From the NCBI RefSeq assembly GCF_000336575.1, contig NZ_AOPO01000002.1:372006-436005 (forward strand): a DNA stretch of 64,000 nucleotides, read 5' to 3'. Of this stretch, positions 44,196-51,746 are shown in pieces (positions within the stretch are counted from its first letter, which is position 1; the number at the start of each line of letters is the position of its first letter). The notes under the pieces are model-generated. The model ran no database searches. It had not been told where the DNA came from and saw only the letters and a list, made by a program, of their open reading frames with translations. The position numbers and the translations under genes are program-made. The DNA is from Vreelandella titanicae BH1 (GTDB lineage Bacteria; Pseudomonadota; Gammaproteobacteria; Pseudomonadales; Halomonadaceae).

Positions 44196-45130
44196 GCAAA
44201 CTGCTAACGGACAACACGTTAAGGCAGCCAGTGCGTTCCACGGCTTTTTTTGCTGATGAACGGTCGGGGTTTCCCAGCGCTGCCCACATGCTTGATAGCC
44301 GTGTGTGGTTCGAAGAAGGCAAAGGAGGCGCTTTAGAGCTGCGCTTTGCCTGCCGCGCTCAGGTGGTTGAGTACCTGTGTTTTTGCCTGGGTGAAGGCTA
44401 CTTGTTGTTTAAGCAGATCGATGTGGTTAAGGGGCGATCAGTGTTTTCAGCCATTCAATGGAGCGTGGAGCCGCCCATAGACCTAGGCGAATCAGTTGGC
44501 TGGGTAGATGCTGGTGGCCCTCTTTCGACAGCGCCTGAAGCTGCTAAAGAGATCGAAAGCCCTGGTGATGAGGTATGGATGCCACCCGAGGCATGGGCAA
44601 GCGCTTTGGCCACTCTTGGTTCACCGCCGGCTACAAAGAAATGGGCAGCCATATGTAACACTGACCCTGATGGGCTTGTGTCCATCGTTAAGCTATATAA
44701 AACGCCAAATGATTGCTTTGAGGTTCGGTTTAGTCAGGAAGCAAGGGGTAAGAACCTTGTGGAACGACTTAAGAACTCAGGCCCGGTCGCATTCGACCCG
44801 TGGCGCAATACACGTGAGGCGTTATTGCTAGACGAGGCGGGCGTTGAGGTGGTCGAGTTTCGTTGTACTGTCGCCAATATGTCAGAGCCTATGCAGGCCA
44901 CTCGGGAATTGGTGTGTGCGGGCCTATTTTGCCATGCCGGTGACCCGATGCTAACCAATCATGTGCTGCAAGTCCTTGATCGTTGCCGGGTAACTTCTTC
45001 GCTTAAGCGCAGCCATTATCCCCGCCGCCTTCAAGGGCAGCGCATTGATGGAGCGCTGGCGCTGATCATGGCGGTAGGGCTGGCGCTTGATGAAAGCCGC
45101 CAGCCAGGGGAGGTCAACGAGGATGATTGA
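44192..45130 (+). CDS. Orphan protein with terminase-like nuclease domain
   Basis: 312 residues in the early region. Residues 1-145 are unrecognised. Residues about 150-300 align with the C-terminal nuclease domain of this phage's TerL: FDPWRNT (201-207) with YDPWRAT (457-463), VEFRCTVANMSEPM with VEYRNTVQNMSPAM, DPMLT with DPVLT, and RIDGALALIMAVGLAL with KIDGIIAILMALGRAV. Two catalytic Asp positions (202, 286) are kept; the first (TerL Asp365) is replaced by Cys155. There is no ATPase domain. It may be a derived nucleic-acid-binding RNase H fold or packaging modulator; function unknown. Its end overlaps the minus-strand gene at 45114. Confidence 0.75.
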   Translation: MSKLLTDNTLRQPVRSTAFFADERSGFPSAAHMLDSRVWFEEGKGGALELRFACRAQVVEYLCFCLGEGYLLFKQIDVVKGRSVFSAIQWSVEPPIDLGESVGWVDAGGPLSTAPEAAKEIESPGDEVWMPPEAWASALATLGSPPATKKWAAICNTDPDGLVSIVKLYKTPNDCFEVRFSQEARGKNLVERLKNSGPVAFDPWRNTREALLLDEAGVEVVEFRCTVANMSEPMQATRELVCAGLFCHAGDPMLTNHVLQVLDRCRVTSSLKRSHYPRRLQGQRIDGALALIMAVGLALDESRQPGEVNEDD

Positions 45131-45392
45131 CCAAGCCAACTACTTCATCAATTGCCTTGTCGAGGTAGCGATTGTCTCCGGACTCTATTGCCTCGCGGAC
45201 ATGATGCAGCGCTTCCAGGCGTGGATCCTCGTAGATAGGAGTCGGTGTCAAACCGGAAATTTTTCTAATGTGATCGTGTGTGGGATCCCCGGTGCTTTCC
45301 GGCGCTTGCTCAAGGGCTTCCAGTCTCCCCAAGATTTCTGCCTGCATGACAAGCACGGTTTTCAGCATTTTTTGCGTGTCGTTTTCAGCCAC
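45114..45392 (-). CDS. Minus-strand cassette protein 2, unknown
   Basis: 92 residues with a GTG start (MAENDTQKMLKTVLVMQAEILGRLEALEQ). It is helical at the N-terminus and ends VREAIESGDNRYLDKAIDEVVGLV; no known domain. An AGAAGGAAAG site precedes the GTG inside leader repeat B. It shows no similarity to cassette protein 1 beyond the leader. Confidence 0.65.
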   Translation of the reverse strand: MAENDTQKMLKTVLVMQAEILGRLEALEQAPESTGDPTHDHIRKISGLTPTPIYEDPRLEALHHVREAIESGDNRYLDKAIDEVVGLVNHPR

Positions 45393-45470
45393 GTCGCTTT
45401 CCTTCTTTTGGTGGGTGGTGTTGCAACTTCCACCTTAGCGGGCTTCGGCGTGGCTTTCTATTTGTACGGA
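45390..45470 (-). repeat. Shared leader repeat, copy B
   Basis: Counterpart of 43739-43819. The match begins exactly at the start codon of the minus-strand gene and extends 81 bases upstream; core 45432-45461 differs by one base from copy A. Confidence 0.75.
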
Positions 45471-45504
45471 GGACTTCTCAATGGTGAGTAATAGTCCTTT
45501 TTGC

Positions 45505-46002
45505 TTACGCAAGCATACTTACAAACTTTTCCCAGTTACTGAGAGGCAAAACAAAATCCGGCCTGCCTCGCTCGTGGCAAGAATCGTTATAGGCGGGTCT
45601 TCTCAAGCCTTCGATGTGGGGAGTGCTGGTAAGAGAGATTTTAGCCAGTTTCCTCGAAAATTCTGGCAAGTCGGAGGTTTCGGCTTTTGCCAACAGTTTT
45701 TGGTACTTGTGTTTGACTGTGCGGCATTTCAGCGAAGCCTCCTCTGGTTTGATAACAAAATCGAGGATGGTGCTTGCTGCGACCAGAATGCCACTAAATC
45801 CTGTGAGTGCAGGAGACGCTGTGGCGGCACCAACAAAAGCAGCACTACCGCCCAGCAAACTAACAAACTTGAACACGTGAGACATTCTCAGGAAAAGCCT
45901 TTCCTGCAGATGGAGATAGCGAATGGCATACGCCGCATCTCCCTTGGCTTCGTAAAGAGTGCGTTCATCAATTCTCACTTTTGCGGTGTGCTGCTCAGTC
46001 AT
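45505..46002 (-). CDS. SLATT-like two-helix membrane protein
   Basis: 165 residues. A helical N-terminus (YEAKGDAAYAIRYLHLQERLFLRMSHVFKFV) leads into two membrane segments (about 48-62 SLLGGSAAFVGAATA and 67-84 LTGFSGILVAASTILDFVI) and a C-terminal cytoplasmic helix region (KCRTVKHKYQKLLAKAE). This layout fits SLATT domains, which are predicted pore-forming effectors in defence and toxin systems. An AAAGGA site precedes it. It is preceded by a 35-residue Pro-rich gene on the same strand. Confidence 0.6.
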   Translation of the reverse strand: MTEQHTAKVRIDERTLYEAKGDAAYAIRYLHLQERLFLRMSHVFKFVSLLGGSAAFVGAATASPALTGFSGILVAASTILDFVIKPEEASLKCRTVKHKYQKLLAKAETSDLPEFSRKLAKISLTSTPHIEGLRRPAYNDSCHERGRPDFVLPLSNWEKFVSMLA

Positions 46003-46014
46003 CTTTTAAATCCT

Positions 46015-46122
46015 TTATTTAGGTTTTTGCGGCGGTGGTGGAGGTGGCGTTCTAGCTGGCGGCACATGGTTATGCCTGTGTTCTCTATCACCGGCTGTGT
46101 AAACAGGTTTCTGCGTTTCCAT
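46015..46122 (-). CDS. 35-residue Pro-rich micro-protein upstream of the SLATT-like gene
   Basis: The frame starts METQKPVYTAGDREHRHN and ends in a run of six Pro and QKPK. GGAG lies seven bases before the ATG at 46122. It ends 12 bases before the SLATT-like start, so the two form a probable two-gene transcript. It may be a partner or an antitoxin-like peptide, but that is speculation. Confidence 0.55.
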   Translation of the reverse strand: METQKPVYTAGDREHRHNHVPPARTPPPPPPQKPK

Positions 46123-46220
46123 GGGTGCTCTCCGTTACAGGTTGTTAAGCAGGGTTTGGCGACTATCAGCTTACAACTTGTTGGGTATGAGCGCCCACCC
46201 TTTCCTAAGGGAGGTGCGTT

Positions 46221-47267
46221 ATGACCGAAGAGCGCGCATTCCGAGGTGTCTGGATCCCCGCCGAGATCTGGCTGAATCGGGAGCTCTCACTGCAAGAGAA
46301 AGTGATGCTGATCGAGATCGACAGCCTGCAGCATCCGCAAAAGGGCTGTTTCAAGTCCAACAAGAAGCTGGCCGAGTTCTTTGGTCTTTCGCCTAACCGT
46401 GTTTCCGAAGTGATCAGCTCGCTGAAAAAGAAGGGCTGGATTCGCGTGGATCAGATTCGCGAAGGCAAGCAGATTGTCGAGCGCAGGATCTTTATGAAGA
46501 ACCCCCTCGGAAAGCCGAATGGGGGTACTCGAAAAACCGAAGGGGGGTATTCGGAAAATCGTGAGAACCCTATTCGAGATTCCGAAGGGGGGTATTCGGA
46601 AAATCGTGAGAACCCTATTCGAGATCCCGAAGGGGGATATTCGGAAAACGGGGAGAACCCTATTCGAGATCCCGAAGAGGGGTATTCGGAAAACCGTGAA
46701 GAGAGGGGTTCAGGTTTAGGGGTTCAGTTAGAGGGTTCCAGTAAGAGGGTTGCGCCTGGGGCCAGCCCAGCCGCTGCCACTGGTGACTACCTGGGCGCTG
46801 ACGAACCGCAAGCTGAACCGGATGGGCCGCAGGAATCCGCCGATGCGTTGCTGGCGCGAATCCCCAGCGATATGCCTGGCACCCGGGATCCGAAAGCCAA
46901 GACGTTCAAGGCGTGGGCCAATTACGCCTGTGCGTATCGCCACCGGTATGGCGCTTGGCCAGTCTGGAATGAAAAGACCGGTGCCACCCTGAGCCAGTTG
47001 GTCAATCGGGTAGGTGCCGATCGCGCCCCTGGGGTGGCTGCCCATTACGTGAAGCTGAACAACCAGTATTACACCGCCCGGATGCACCCCGTGGGCCTAC
47101 TGCTGCAGGACTGCGAGGCGATCGCCACGCAACTAGCCACCGGCCAGCAGGTGACCCAGGCCAGGGCGCGCCAGCTGGATAGCACGCAATCCAACCTGAG
47201 TAACGCCGAGGAGGCCAAGCGCATCATGGCCGCCCGCCGCCAACAGCAGGAGTCTTCGTCATGCTAA
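46221..47267 (+). CDS. Phage replication initiator-like protein with internal iterons
   Basis: 348 residues. RAFRGVWIPAEIWLNRELSLQEKVMLIEIDSL and GCFKSNKKLAEFFGLSPNRVSEVISSLKKKGWIRVDQIREG form a winged HTH (about 1-85) like those of lambda O-type or DnaD-type initiators. Residues 107-161 are 15-residue tandem repeats. The C-terminal part (FKAWANYACAYRHRYGAWPVWNEKTGATLSQLVNRV) is a helical domain common in phage replication proteins. GGAGGTGCG precedes the ATG. It overlaps the next gene by seven bases. Confidence 0.8.
   Translation: MTEERAFRGVWIPAEIWLNRELSLQEKVMLIEIDSLQHPQKGCFKSNKKLAEFFGLSPNRVSEVISSLKKKGWIRVDQIREGKQIVERRIFMKNPLGKPNGGTRKTEGGYSENRENPIRDSEGGYSENRENPIRDPEGGYSENGENPIRDPEEGYSENREERGSGLGVQLEGSSKRVAPGASPAAATGDYLGADEPQAEPDGPQESADALLARIPSDMPGTRDPKAKTFKAWANYACAYRHRYGAWPVWNEKTGATLSQLVNRVGADRAPGVAAHYVKLNNQYYTARMHPVGLLLQDCEAIATQLATGQQVTQARARQLDSTQSNLSNAEEAKRIMAARRQQQESSSC
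46539..46703 (+). repeat. 45-bp tandem repeats (candidate replication origin iterons)
   Basis: Three nearly identical 45-base units at 46539-46583, 46584-46628 and 46629-46673, and a partial fourth from 46674. They encode EGGYSENRENPIRDS-type repeats. A degenerate unit precedes them. A G-rich stretch with repeated GGGGTTCAG follows (46705-46735). Iterons inside the initiator gene recall the lambda origin within gene O. Confidence 0.8.
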
Positions 47268-47989
47268 CCGAACATGAGTCTGACCAGGTGCTCGAGCTGG
47301 TGTACGCCACGGCCGAGGTGCTAGGCCAAGAAATTCGCCCAACTGCTGCGGTGTTGATTACCGATGACCTTAGCGGCTACCCGTTTGCCGAGATCCGCCG
47401 CGCCTTGGCCCGTTGCCGTGCCGAGCTGCACGGCAAGCTGACCCTGGCCGCGATCGTTGAGCGGTTGCCCAGCGCGAATAAGCACCTGTTGCCCAATGAG
47501 GCGTGGGCGCTGGCGCTGCGTAGTACCGATGAGAGTGAAACCGTGGTGTGGACACCGGAAATTGCCCGGGCGTTTGGCGTGGCCAAGCCGGTACTGAACG
47601 GCGGTGACCAGGTGGGGGCGCGCATGGCCTTCCTGGCAGCCTACGAGCGGGAAGCCGAAACCGCCAAAGCAGAAGGGCGCCAGCCGGTGTGGCAGGTGTC
47701 GTTGGGGCATGATCCGCAGCGCCGTGAGCTGGTACTTCAGGAGGCGGTCGATGCCGGCAAGCTGCCCGCTCCGAAAGTGGCCCACTTGCTACCACCCGCT
47801 GAAAAACCGCTGACCGAGCAAGGGCGGCGCCAGCGTAAGCGCATGGTTGGCCAACTGCGCGAGATCATCAATAAGCCAGGTGATGCCAAGGCTCGCAAGC
47901 GTCGTGAGGAGATCGAGCAGGAAGAGGCGCGCCGGCGTGAGCTCCTGGAACAGGCGGGCGCGCCACTGTCTGCAATGGGAGGGCGTTAA
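47261..47989 (+). CDS. Phage replication-associated protein
   Basis: 242 residues. Its N-terminal 100 residues (VLELVYATAEVLGQEIRPTAAVLITDDLSGYPFAEIRRALARCRAELHGKLTLAAIVERL) resemble small phage replication accessory proteins; the C-terminus is basic and coiled (RRQRKRMVGQLREI, RKRREEIEQEEARRRELLEQ). By position it is the lambda P equivalent (helicase loader), but I see no motif that proves this. Confidence 0.65.
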   Translation: MLTEHESDQVLELVYATAEVLGQEIRPTAAVLITDDLSGYPFAEIRRALARCRAELHGKLTLAAIVERLPSANKHLLPNEAWALALRSTDESETVVWTPEIARAFGVAKPVLNGGDQVGARMAFLAAYEREAETAKAEGRQPVWQVSLGHDPQRRELVLQEAVDAGKLPAPKVAHLLPPAEKPLTEQGRRQRKRMVGQLREIINKPGDAKARKRREEIEQEEARRRELLEQAGAPLSAMGGR

Positions 47990-47991
47990 CG

Positions 47992-48150
47992 ATGTTGAGC
48001 CGTGCTTATGACCGGCCTAAGTGCCCGGCCTGCCAACACCGCAAGAGCGCTGACGAGTTTCGCGACCCGGGTACCGGTGAGCCGCTTCCAGCGTGCAAGC
48101 AGTGCATGCGCACATCACAGCGGGGAGGACGTCGGCAATGGATGGCGTGA
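47992..48150 (+). CDS. 52-residue zinc-finger protein
   Basis: Starts MLSRAYDRPKCPACQHRKS and has a second pair CKQC, so a Cys4 zinc finger. It begins two bases after the previous stop and overlaps the next gene by 13 bases. Confidence 0.65.
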   Translation: MLSRAYDRPKCPACQHRKSADEFRDPGTGEPLPACKQCMRTSQRGGRRQWMA

Positions 48151-48266
48151 GCTGGTTTCTGTTGGGGGTGCTGGCGGGCGTGTTTATCGCGGTGGCCTGC
48201 GCTGCTGGCGCCTTTTGTAAGAGTGTCGAAGGGTTGAACGATCAAGGGGAGCATGACGATGGGTGA
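48138..48266 (+). CDS. 42-residue single-pass membrane protein
   Basis: MDGVSWFLLGVLAGVFIAVACAAGAF is one membrane helix, followed by a short acidic tail. GGGGAGG lies upstream and the stop overlaps the next gene. Function unknown. Confidence 0.6.
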   Translation: MDGVSWFLLGVLAGVFIAVACAAGAFCKSVEGLNDQGEHDDG

Positions 48267-48570
48267 AGCATTGAAAGGTGGGCAGCAGGCGCGCCGTGCC
48301 GCGTTATTGTGCCAAAACGCGCGCTTCGGTTTGTACCTCGATTGCCGCCGCCGCCAGGCAAAGGCGCTTGAGTATCGGCAACTGCCCGATGGTACCCACA
48401 GCCCAGAGGACTGCGCCGATTTCATCCGTCATTCGTGTGGCATTCAAAGCCGCGCCGAGCTGGATCATAACGATACGGCGCGGGCCATGCTGGAGCGGAT
48501 AGTAGCCGATTACCAACGTTGGGAGCGCCAGCAACGAATGCTCGACCAGATCGCCGGGGGTATGGCGTGA
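48253..48570 (+). CDS. Hypothetical phage protein
   Basis: 105 residues, basic and helical (RRAALLCQNARFGLYLDCRRRQAKA, AMLERIVADYQRWERQQRML). No known domain. GGGGA precedes ATG 48253. Its stop overlaps the GTG start of the VRR-NUC gene as GTGA. Confidence 0.65.
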   Translation: MTMGEALKGGQQARRAALLCQNARFGLYLDCRRRQAKALEYRQLPDGTHSPEDCADFIRHSCGIQSRAELDHNDTARAMLERIVADYQRWERQQRMLDQIAGGMA

Positions 48571-49076
48571 CGTTACGAATCCAGAACCCCCGCCGTCCTC
48601 GAGCACTAACCAAAAGCGGCGCGCCCCGGGCAAAGCCAGTTGATTGGGAAGGGCAGGAGCAAGCCGTTCTGATCCGTTGGCTGTATGGCGAGAAGATGCG
48701 CGGCCACCCGGTAGGCGAGTTGTTCGATGCCACCTTCCATGTGCCCAACGGTGGCCACCGCAACAAGAAAACCGCGAGCGACTTAAAACGCCAGGGCGTA
48801 AAGGCAGGCGTGAGCGATCTCCCCGTTCGTCAGGCCCGCGGCGGTTGGTTTGGCCTGTACCTGGAGTTCAAGGCCACCCCGCCAAAGGATGCGCCGTTAG
48901 CCGATAGCCAATTCAAGTGGCTGGAAGATAGCGAATATGAGGGCTATTGCGCCGTGCTGGCGCTGGGACTCGAGGAGGCCAAAGCAGTGCTTAGGGAATA
49001 CGCCAGTTGGCCCCGCACGCAAATAGTCGGCGAACGGCTGGCGCTGGAGAGTGGGACCGAGTGGAGGAAGGGGTGA
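48567..49076 (+). CDS. VRR-NUC domain nuclease
   Basis: 169 residues from GTG 48567, overlapping the previous stop (GTGA). QEQAVLIRWLY with its first acidic residue, HVPNGGHRNKKTASDLKRQGVKAGVSDLPV and GLYLEFKATPP show the PD-(D/E)xK pattern of VRR-NUC (Asp in SDL, ExK in LEFK). Such phage proteins may act as Holliday-junction or branched-DNA nucleases. Confidence 0.85.
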   Translation: MTLRIQNPRRPRALTKSGAPRAKPVDWEGQEQAVLIRWLYGEKMRGHPVGELFDATFHVPNGGHRNKKTASDLKRQGVKAGVSDLPVRQARGGWFGLYLEFKATPPKDAPLADSQFKWLEDSEYEGYCAVLALGLEEAKAVLREYASWPRTQIVGERLALESGTEWRKG

Positions 49077-49651
49077 TGGCCATGGCAGTTAAGAAAGAGG
49101 GAAGCACGATGCGCGATATGTTTGAGCGAATGCCAATGGCTAGGCTGCGTGAGATCGCAAGAGAATCACATAAAGACCACGATCCGGAGGCAGCACGGGT
49201 ATTTGTTAACCGTGTGCTTGATATGGAAGTAGAGCGGCGCATCTGGTACGTCCATGAAAACCCGGGGTACCAGCCATTCAGCTCGGCGGCCAAACTGGGT
49301 GAACAACCTGGTGGTGGAACAGCTGCCGCTGAACCCCTGGCGATTGCCTATGATCGCGGTATACGTGTCCATGCTGCCCATGAAGAAGCCAGAAAGTTTA
49401 TAGAGTATGCACGACTGCCCACTCGCAACTTGCTAGCCGCGCTTATCCAGGCGGCAAAGACAGACCGTCGGGTAAATGGGCCTTGGGGAAAGAGCTATGA
49501 TCAGATTGCTGCACACGTGGGGGATTACGCTCAAATGCTGGGGTGGCCACCAGGTATTGAGGCCAAAATTGAATTCAAAAAAGGTCAAGCGATTAAGCGA
49601 GCAGCTTTAGAGGGGCGTGCGCAGATGATTATGTTGACTCGGTTGTGGTAA
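49076..49651 (+). CDS. Hypothetical phage protein (late-regulator position)
   Basis: 191 residues from ATG 49076, overlapping the previous stop as TGATG, with GGAGGAAGGGG ahead. It has a basic N-terminus, helical middle (FIEYARLPTRNLLAALIQAAKT) and a possible HTH-like KSYDQIAAHVGDYAQMLGWPPGIEAKI. It is the last rightward gene before the lysis region, where lambda carries gene Q, but I see no Q-type motif. Confidence 0.6.
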   Translation: MAMAVKKEGSTMRDMFERMPMARLREIARESHKDHDPEAARVFVNRVLDMEVERRIWYVHENPGYQPFSSAAKLGEQPGGGTAAAEPLAIAYDRGIRVHAAHEEARKFIEYARLPTRNLLAALIQAAKTDRRVNGPWGKSYDQIAAHVGDYAQMLGWPPGIEAKIEFKKGQAIKRAALEGRAQMIMLTRLW

Positions 49652-49654
49652 AAA

Positions 49655-49694
49655 TTGAGCTCCATTAGATCAAAGGAGCTCAACCAATCATTTT
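49655..49694. terminator. Bidirectional terminator
   Basis: TTGAGCTCC (49655-49663) and its perfect complement GGAGCTCAA (49675-49683). Rightward CCAATCATTTTTT follows; leftward TTTTTACC follows. It separates two convergent genes. Confidence 0.8.
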
Positions 49695-50983
49695 TTAGTG
49701 ATTGTTTTTATTGTATCTGACAGATTGTTTACTACTGATGAGAGAGCATCTAACGATTTGCTATGTGACTCTGATTCGTTGCTAAAATCTTCAGTTCTAT
49801 GCTGACAGAATAGTTTTTCACTTAGTTGCCTTTTGAGGTCGTTTTTTTCGCTTTCTGGAAGAGATGATATAAATGGGTCGATTGCCTTGACTTCAAGAGC
49901 AAACCAGCGCATTTTTTGCTCGTTGATTAAATGAATTCGTGACTGTTTTGATGAGAACTGTGCAGCAATAAAGGCAATTGCTGTAATTGATATAGTGATA
50001 ATTAATACTGGCCATTGAACCTGATTGTTGATAAAGGTTTCGAATCCGAGAGTATTTTTGAATAATACCCATAAGATTATGAGTGCGTAACACCCCATGG
50101 TGATTCCTCTCCATAAGTTGGCGGCACTCTTTTCGTCATCAGCATTTTTTTTGTACCCGCCCGCTATCCCATCTTCAGCAACCAATTCATATATATCTTT
50201 TATTGAATTGTGCTTTTTAGTTATGTCTACATTGCTATCATCTATTTTTTGTAATAGAGATGCTGTTTTTTTGTTTATGATTTCTTCTTGGCTGTTATAA
50301 GCAGACTTCGCATCATTGATAATTGAATTTATAGCTTTTTCAGATTCATTTTTAAAGCTTTGTTGACGTGCTTTCTGTTCGGTGGAGAAATCCTCCATAC
50401 GCTTATTTTTTTCTATTAACATCATTTTTTCATTGTTCTTTATTGTTTCTTTTGTTTGATTTATTCGTTCATTTAATGCGACTTCTAACGCATGTATTTC
50501 ATTTATTTTTTCTCTAGCTTCCTTTAGCTCATATTCAAGTGTAAGTTTTAGATCAATTATTTCTTTTTCAGTTTTATTGTGTCTCTTTGTGAAGTTGTTT
50601 TCCATGTCTTTAAGTAGCTTTATATCATCATCTTTGCTACTAGCACCTGATAGGCGATAAGCGCTATTTGCTAATTCTTCAGTGTATGGAAATGCAGCTT
50701 CATAGTTGAAGTTTCCATGAAATTTTATTGATTCGTGAATTAGTTCTAGAAATTCTTCATTTGATATTATGTTGTCAATTGCATCAAGTTCTCTCTTTGG
50801 GTAAAAGAAAGGATCAATTGAATAAAGAGCCTCTCTTGTTTTGGATAGTATGTAATAAAGCTTTGAAAGGTCATTGGGTGAGTTGGTGTTGATAGTGTCT
50901 ACACTGTTGTGTAGATATGACAATATGCCGTCCATTTTTTTATAAACAGGGTGATCGATGTCTTTATGTTCCCAATTTTTCAT
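49688..50983 (-). CDS. A+T-rich membrane/coiled-coil accessory protein
   Basis: 431 residues from ATG 50983 (MKNWEHKDIDHPVYKKMDG), with AAGG nine bases before it. Residues about 140-260 are a long coiled coil (LKLTLEYELKEAREKINEIHALEVALNERINQTKE). Two membrane segments follow (WRGITMGCYALIILWVLF and PVLIITISITAIAFIAAQF), then a cytoplasmic helical tail. Base composition is strikingly A+T-rich and the gene opposes the surrounding operon, which marks a recent acquisition. No enzymatic motif is seen. It may be a membrane-acting defence or exclusion protein, but this is inference. Confidence 0.7.
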   Translation of the reverse strand: MKNWEHKDIDHPVYKKMDGILSYLHNSVDTINTNSPNDLSKLYYILSKTREALYSIDPFFYPKRELDAIDNIISNEEFLELIHESIKFHGNFNYEAAFPYTEELANSAYRLSGASSKDDDIKLLKDMENNFTKRHNKTEKEIIDLKLTLEYELKEAREKINEIHALEVALNERINQTKETIKNNEKMMLIEKNKRMEDFSTEQKARQQSFKNESEKAINSIINDAKSAYNSQEEIINKKTASLLQKIDDSNVDITKKHNSIKDIYELVAEDGIAGGYKKNADDEKSAANLWRGITMGCYALIILWVLFKNTLGFETFINNQVQWPVLIITISITAIAFIAAQFSSKQSRIHLINEQKMRWFALEVKAIDPFISSLPESEKNDLKRQLSEKLFCQHRTEDFSNESESHSKSLDALSSVVNNLSDTIKTITKK

Positions 50984-51383
50984 AGTTTTTAACCTTAATG
51001 CTGTGTAGAAGGTTTTAACAAATTTCTTGTATTGTAATGTATTGGTGTTATGCATGAAATAGATTGGTTGATATTTACATAGCATAGCTAGTGGCGAATT
51101 GTAGAGCATTGATTCTGATGAATATATATGGATTTCTTGCGCAGATTGCTTTTATATTGAGTTCTAACCAAATTTGGCTTGCAAGGCTTGGGTGCACTAG
51201 AAGCTGACTGCGAAGTGTTGCATCATGGGAACGATTAAGCTATCGTGTTTCTATCCTAGTCATAGATGAGACTAGCATTTTCAATAAAGCCCCGCCGGTA
51301 GCCCGGCGGGGCTTTTGTGTATCTAAGTGTTATTTTTTCGCAGCATTATGATGTTCGTGGCCTAGGCAACATGTGACTTAGGG
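50984..51383. other. Intergenic region before the lysis cassette
   Basis: 400 bases between the A+T-rich gene and the next minus-strand gene. It contains the presumed promoter of the former, an A+T-rich 5' part and the strong terminator at 51286-51316. I see no further gene; a late promoter or antitermination site could lie here but is not recognisable. Confidence 0.4.
51286..51316 (+). terminator. Strong hairpin terminator upstream of lysis genes
   Basis: AAGCCCCGCCGG pairs perfectly with CCGGCGGGGCTT around a TAGC loop, followed by TTGTG and preceded by AATA. It would stop rightward transcription unless antiterminated. Confidence 0.9.
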
Positions 51384-51569
51384 TCAAAGCCGATTATCAG
51401 AGCTATCACTAGGTCTGCGTTCAGTGTTATTTCGCGACGTGGGCTGAGGTTGCGGTGTCTGCTCCGAAGGTTTGCGATCTCGAAACTTGTTCCATGCTGA
51501 TTTAGCTTTCTGCTGATTTTCTGGCTTACGCAGCCAATTTGCAGCCGCCATCATAATCCACTTTTTCAT
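51384..51569 (-). CDS. Small hypothetical protein
   Basis: 61 residues, with a strong GGAGG site six bases before the ATG. KKWIMMAAANWLRKPENQQKAKSAWNKFRDRKP is basic and helical; the tail is Pro/Gln/Ser-rich. No signal peptide or known motif. It is a single minus-strand gene upstream of the lysis cassette. Confidence 0.6.
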   Translation of the reverse strand: MKKWIMMAAANWLRKPENQQKAKSAWNKFRDRKPSEQTPQPQPTSRNNTERRPSDSSDNRL

Positions 51570-51746
51570 TCGATCCTCCAGGTTCCATTTGAGAGGTGTA
51601 TTTGCGTCTTACCATTCGGCTATAGCTTAGTCATCCAAGACTGGCTAGCCCTTGTAACATTATTCGGCGCTGCTGACTCCTCTCTGTTCCCATTTGTTTG
51701 ATCCTTTCTGCCTGATTACTTCACGTTACCAATTTCTGAGGCTTCT

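Noticed and set aside
45087..45491. Plus-strand frame antisense to 45114-45392
   Set aside because: Most of it is the shadow of the minus-strand gene; only the shared repeat part is notable.
45481..46224. 247-residue plus-strand frame across the SLATT-like gene
   Set aside because: It is antisense to a gene with a clear membrane-protein pattern and ribosome site, and its own translation has no domain-like character.
46539..46703. Possible CRISPR-like array
   Set aside because: Repeats are directly contiguous, without spacers, and are in frame in a gene; they are iteron-like tandem repeats.
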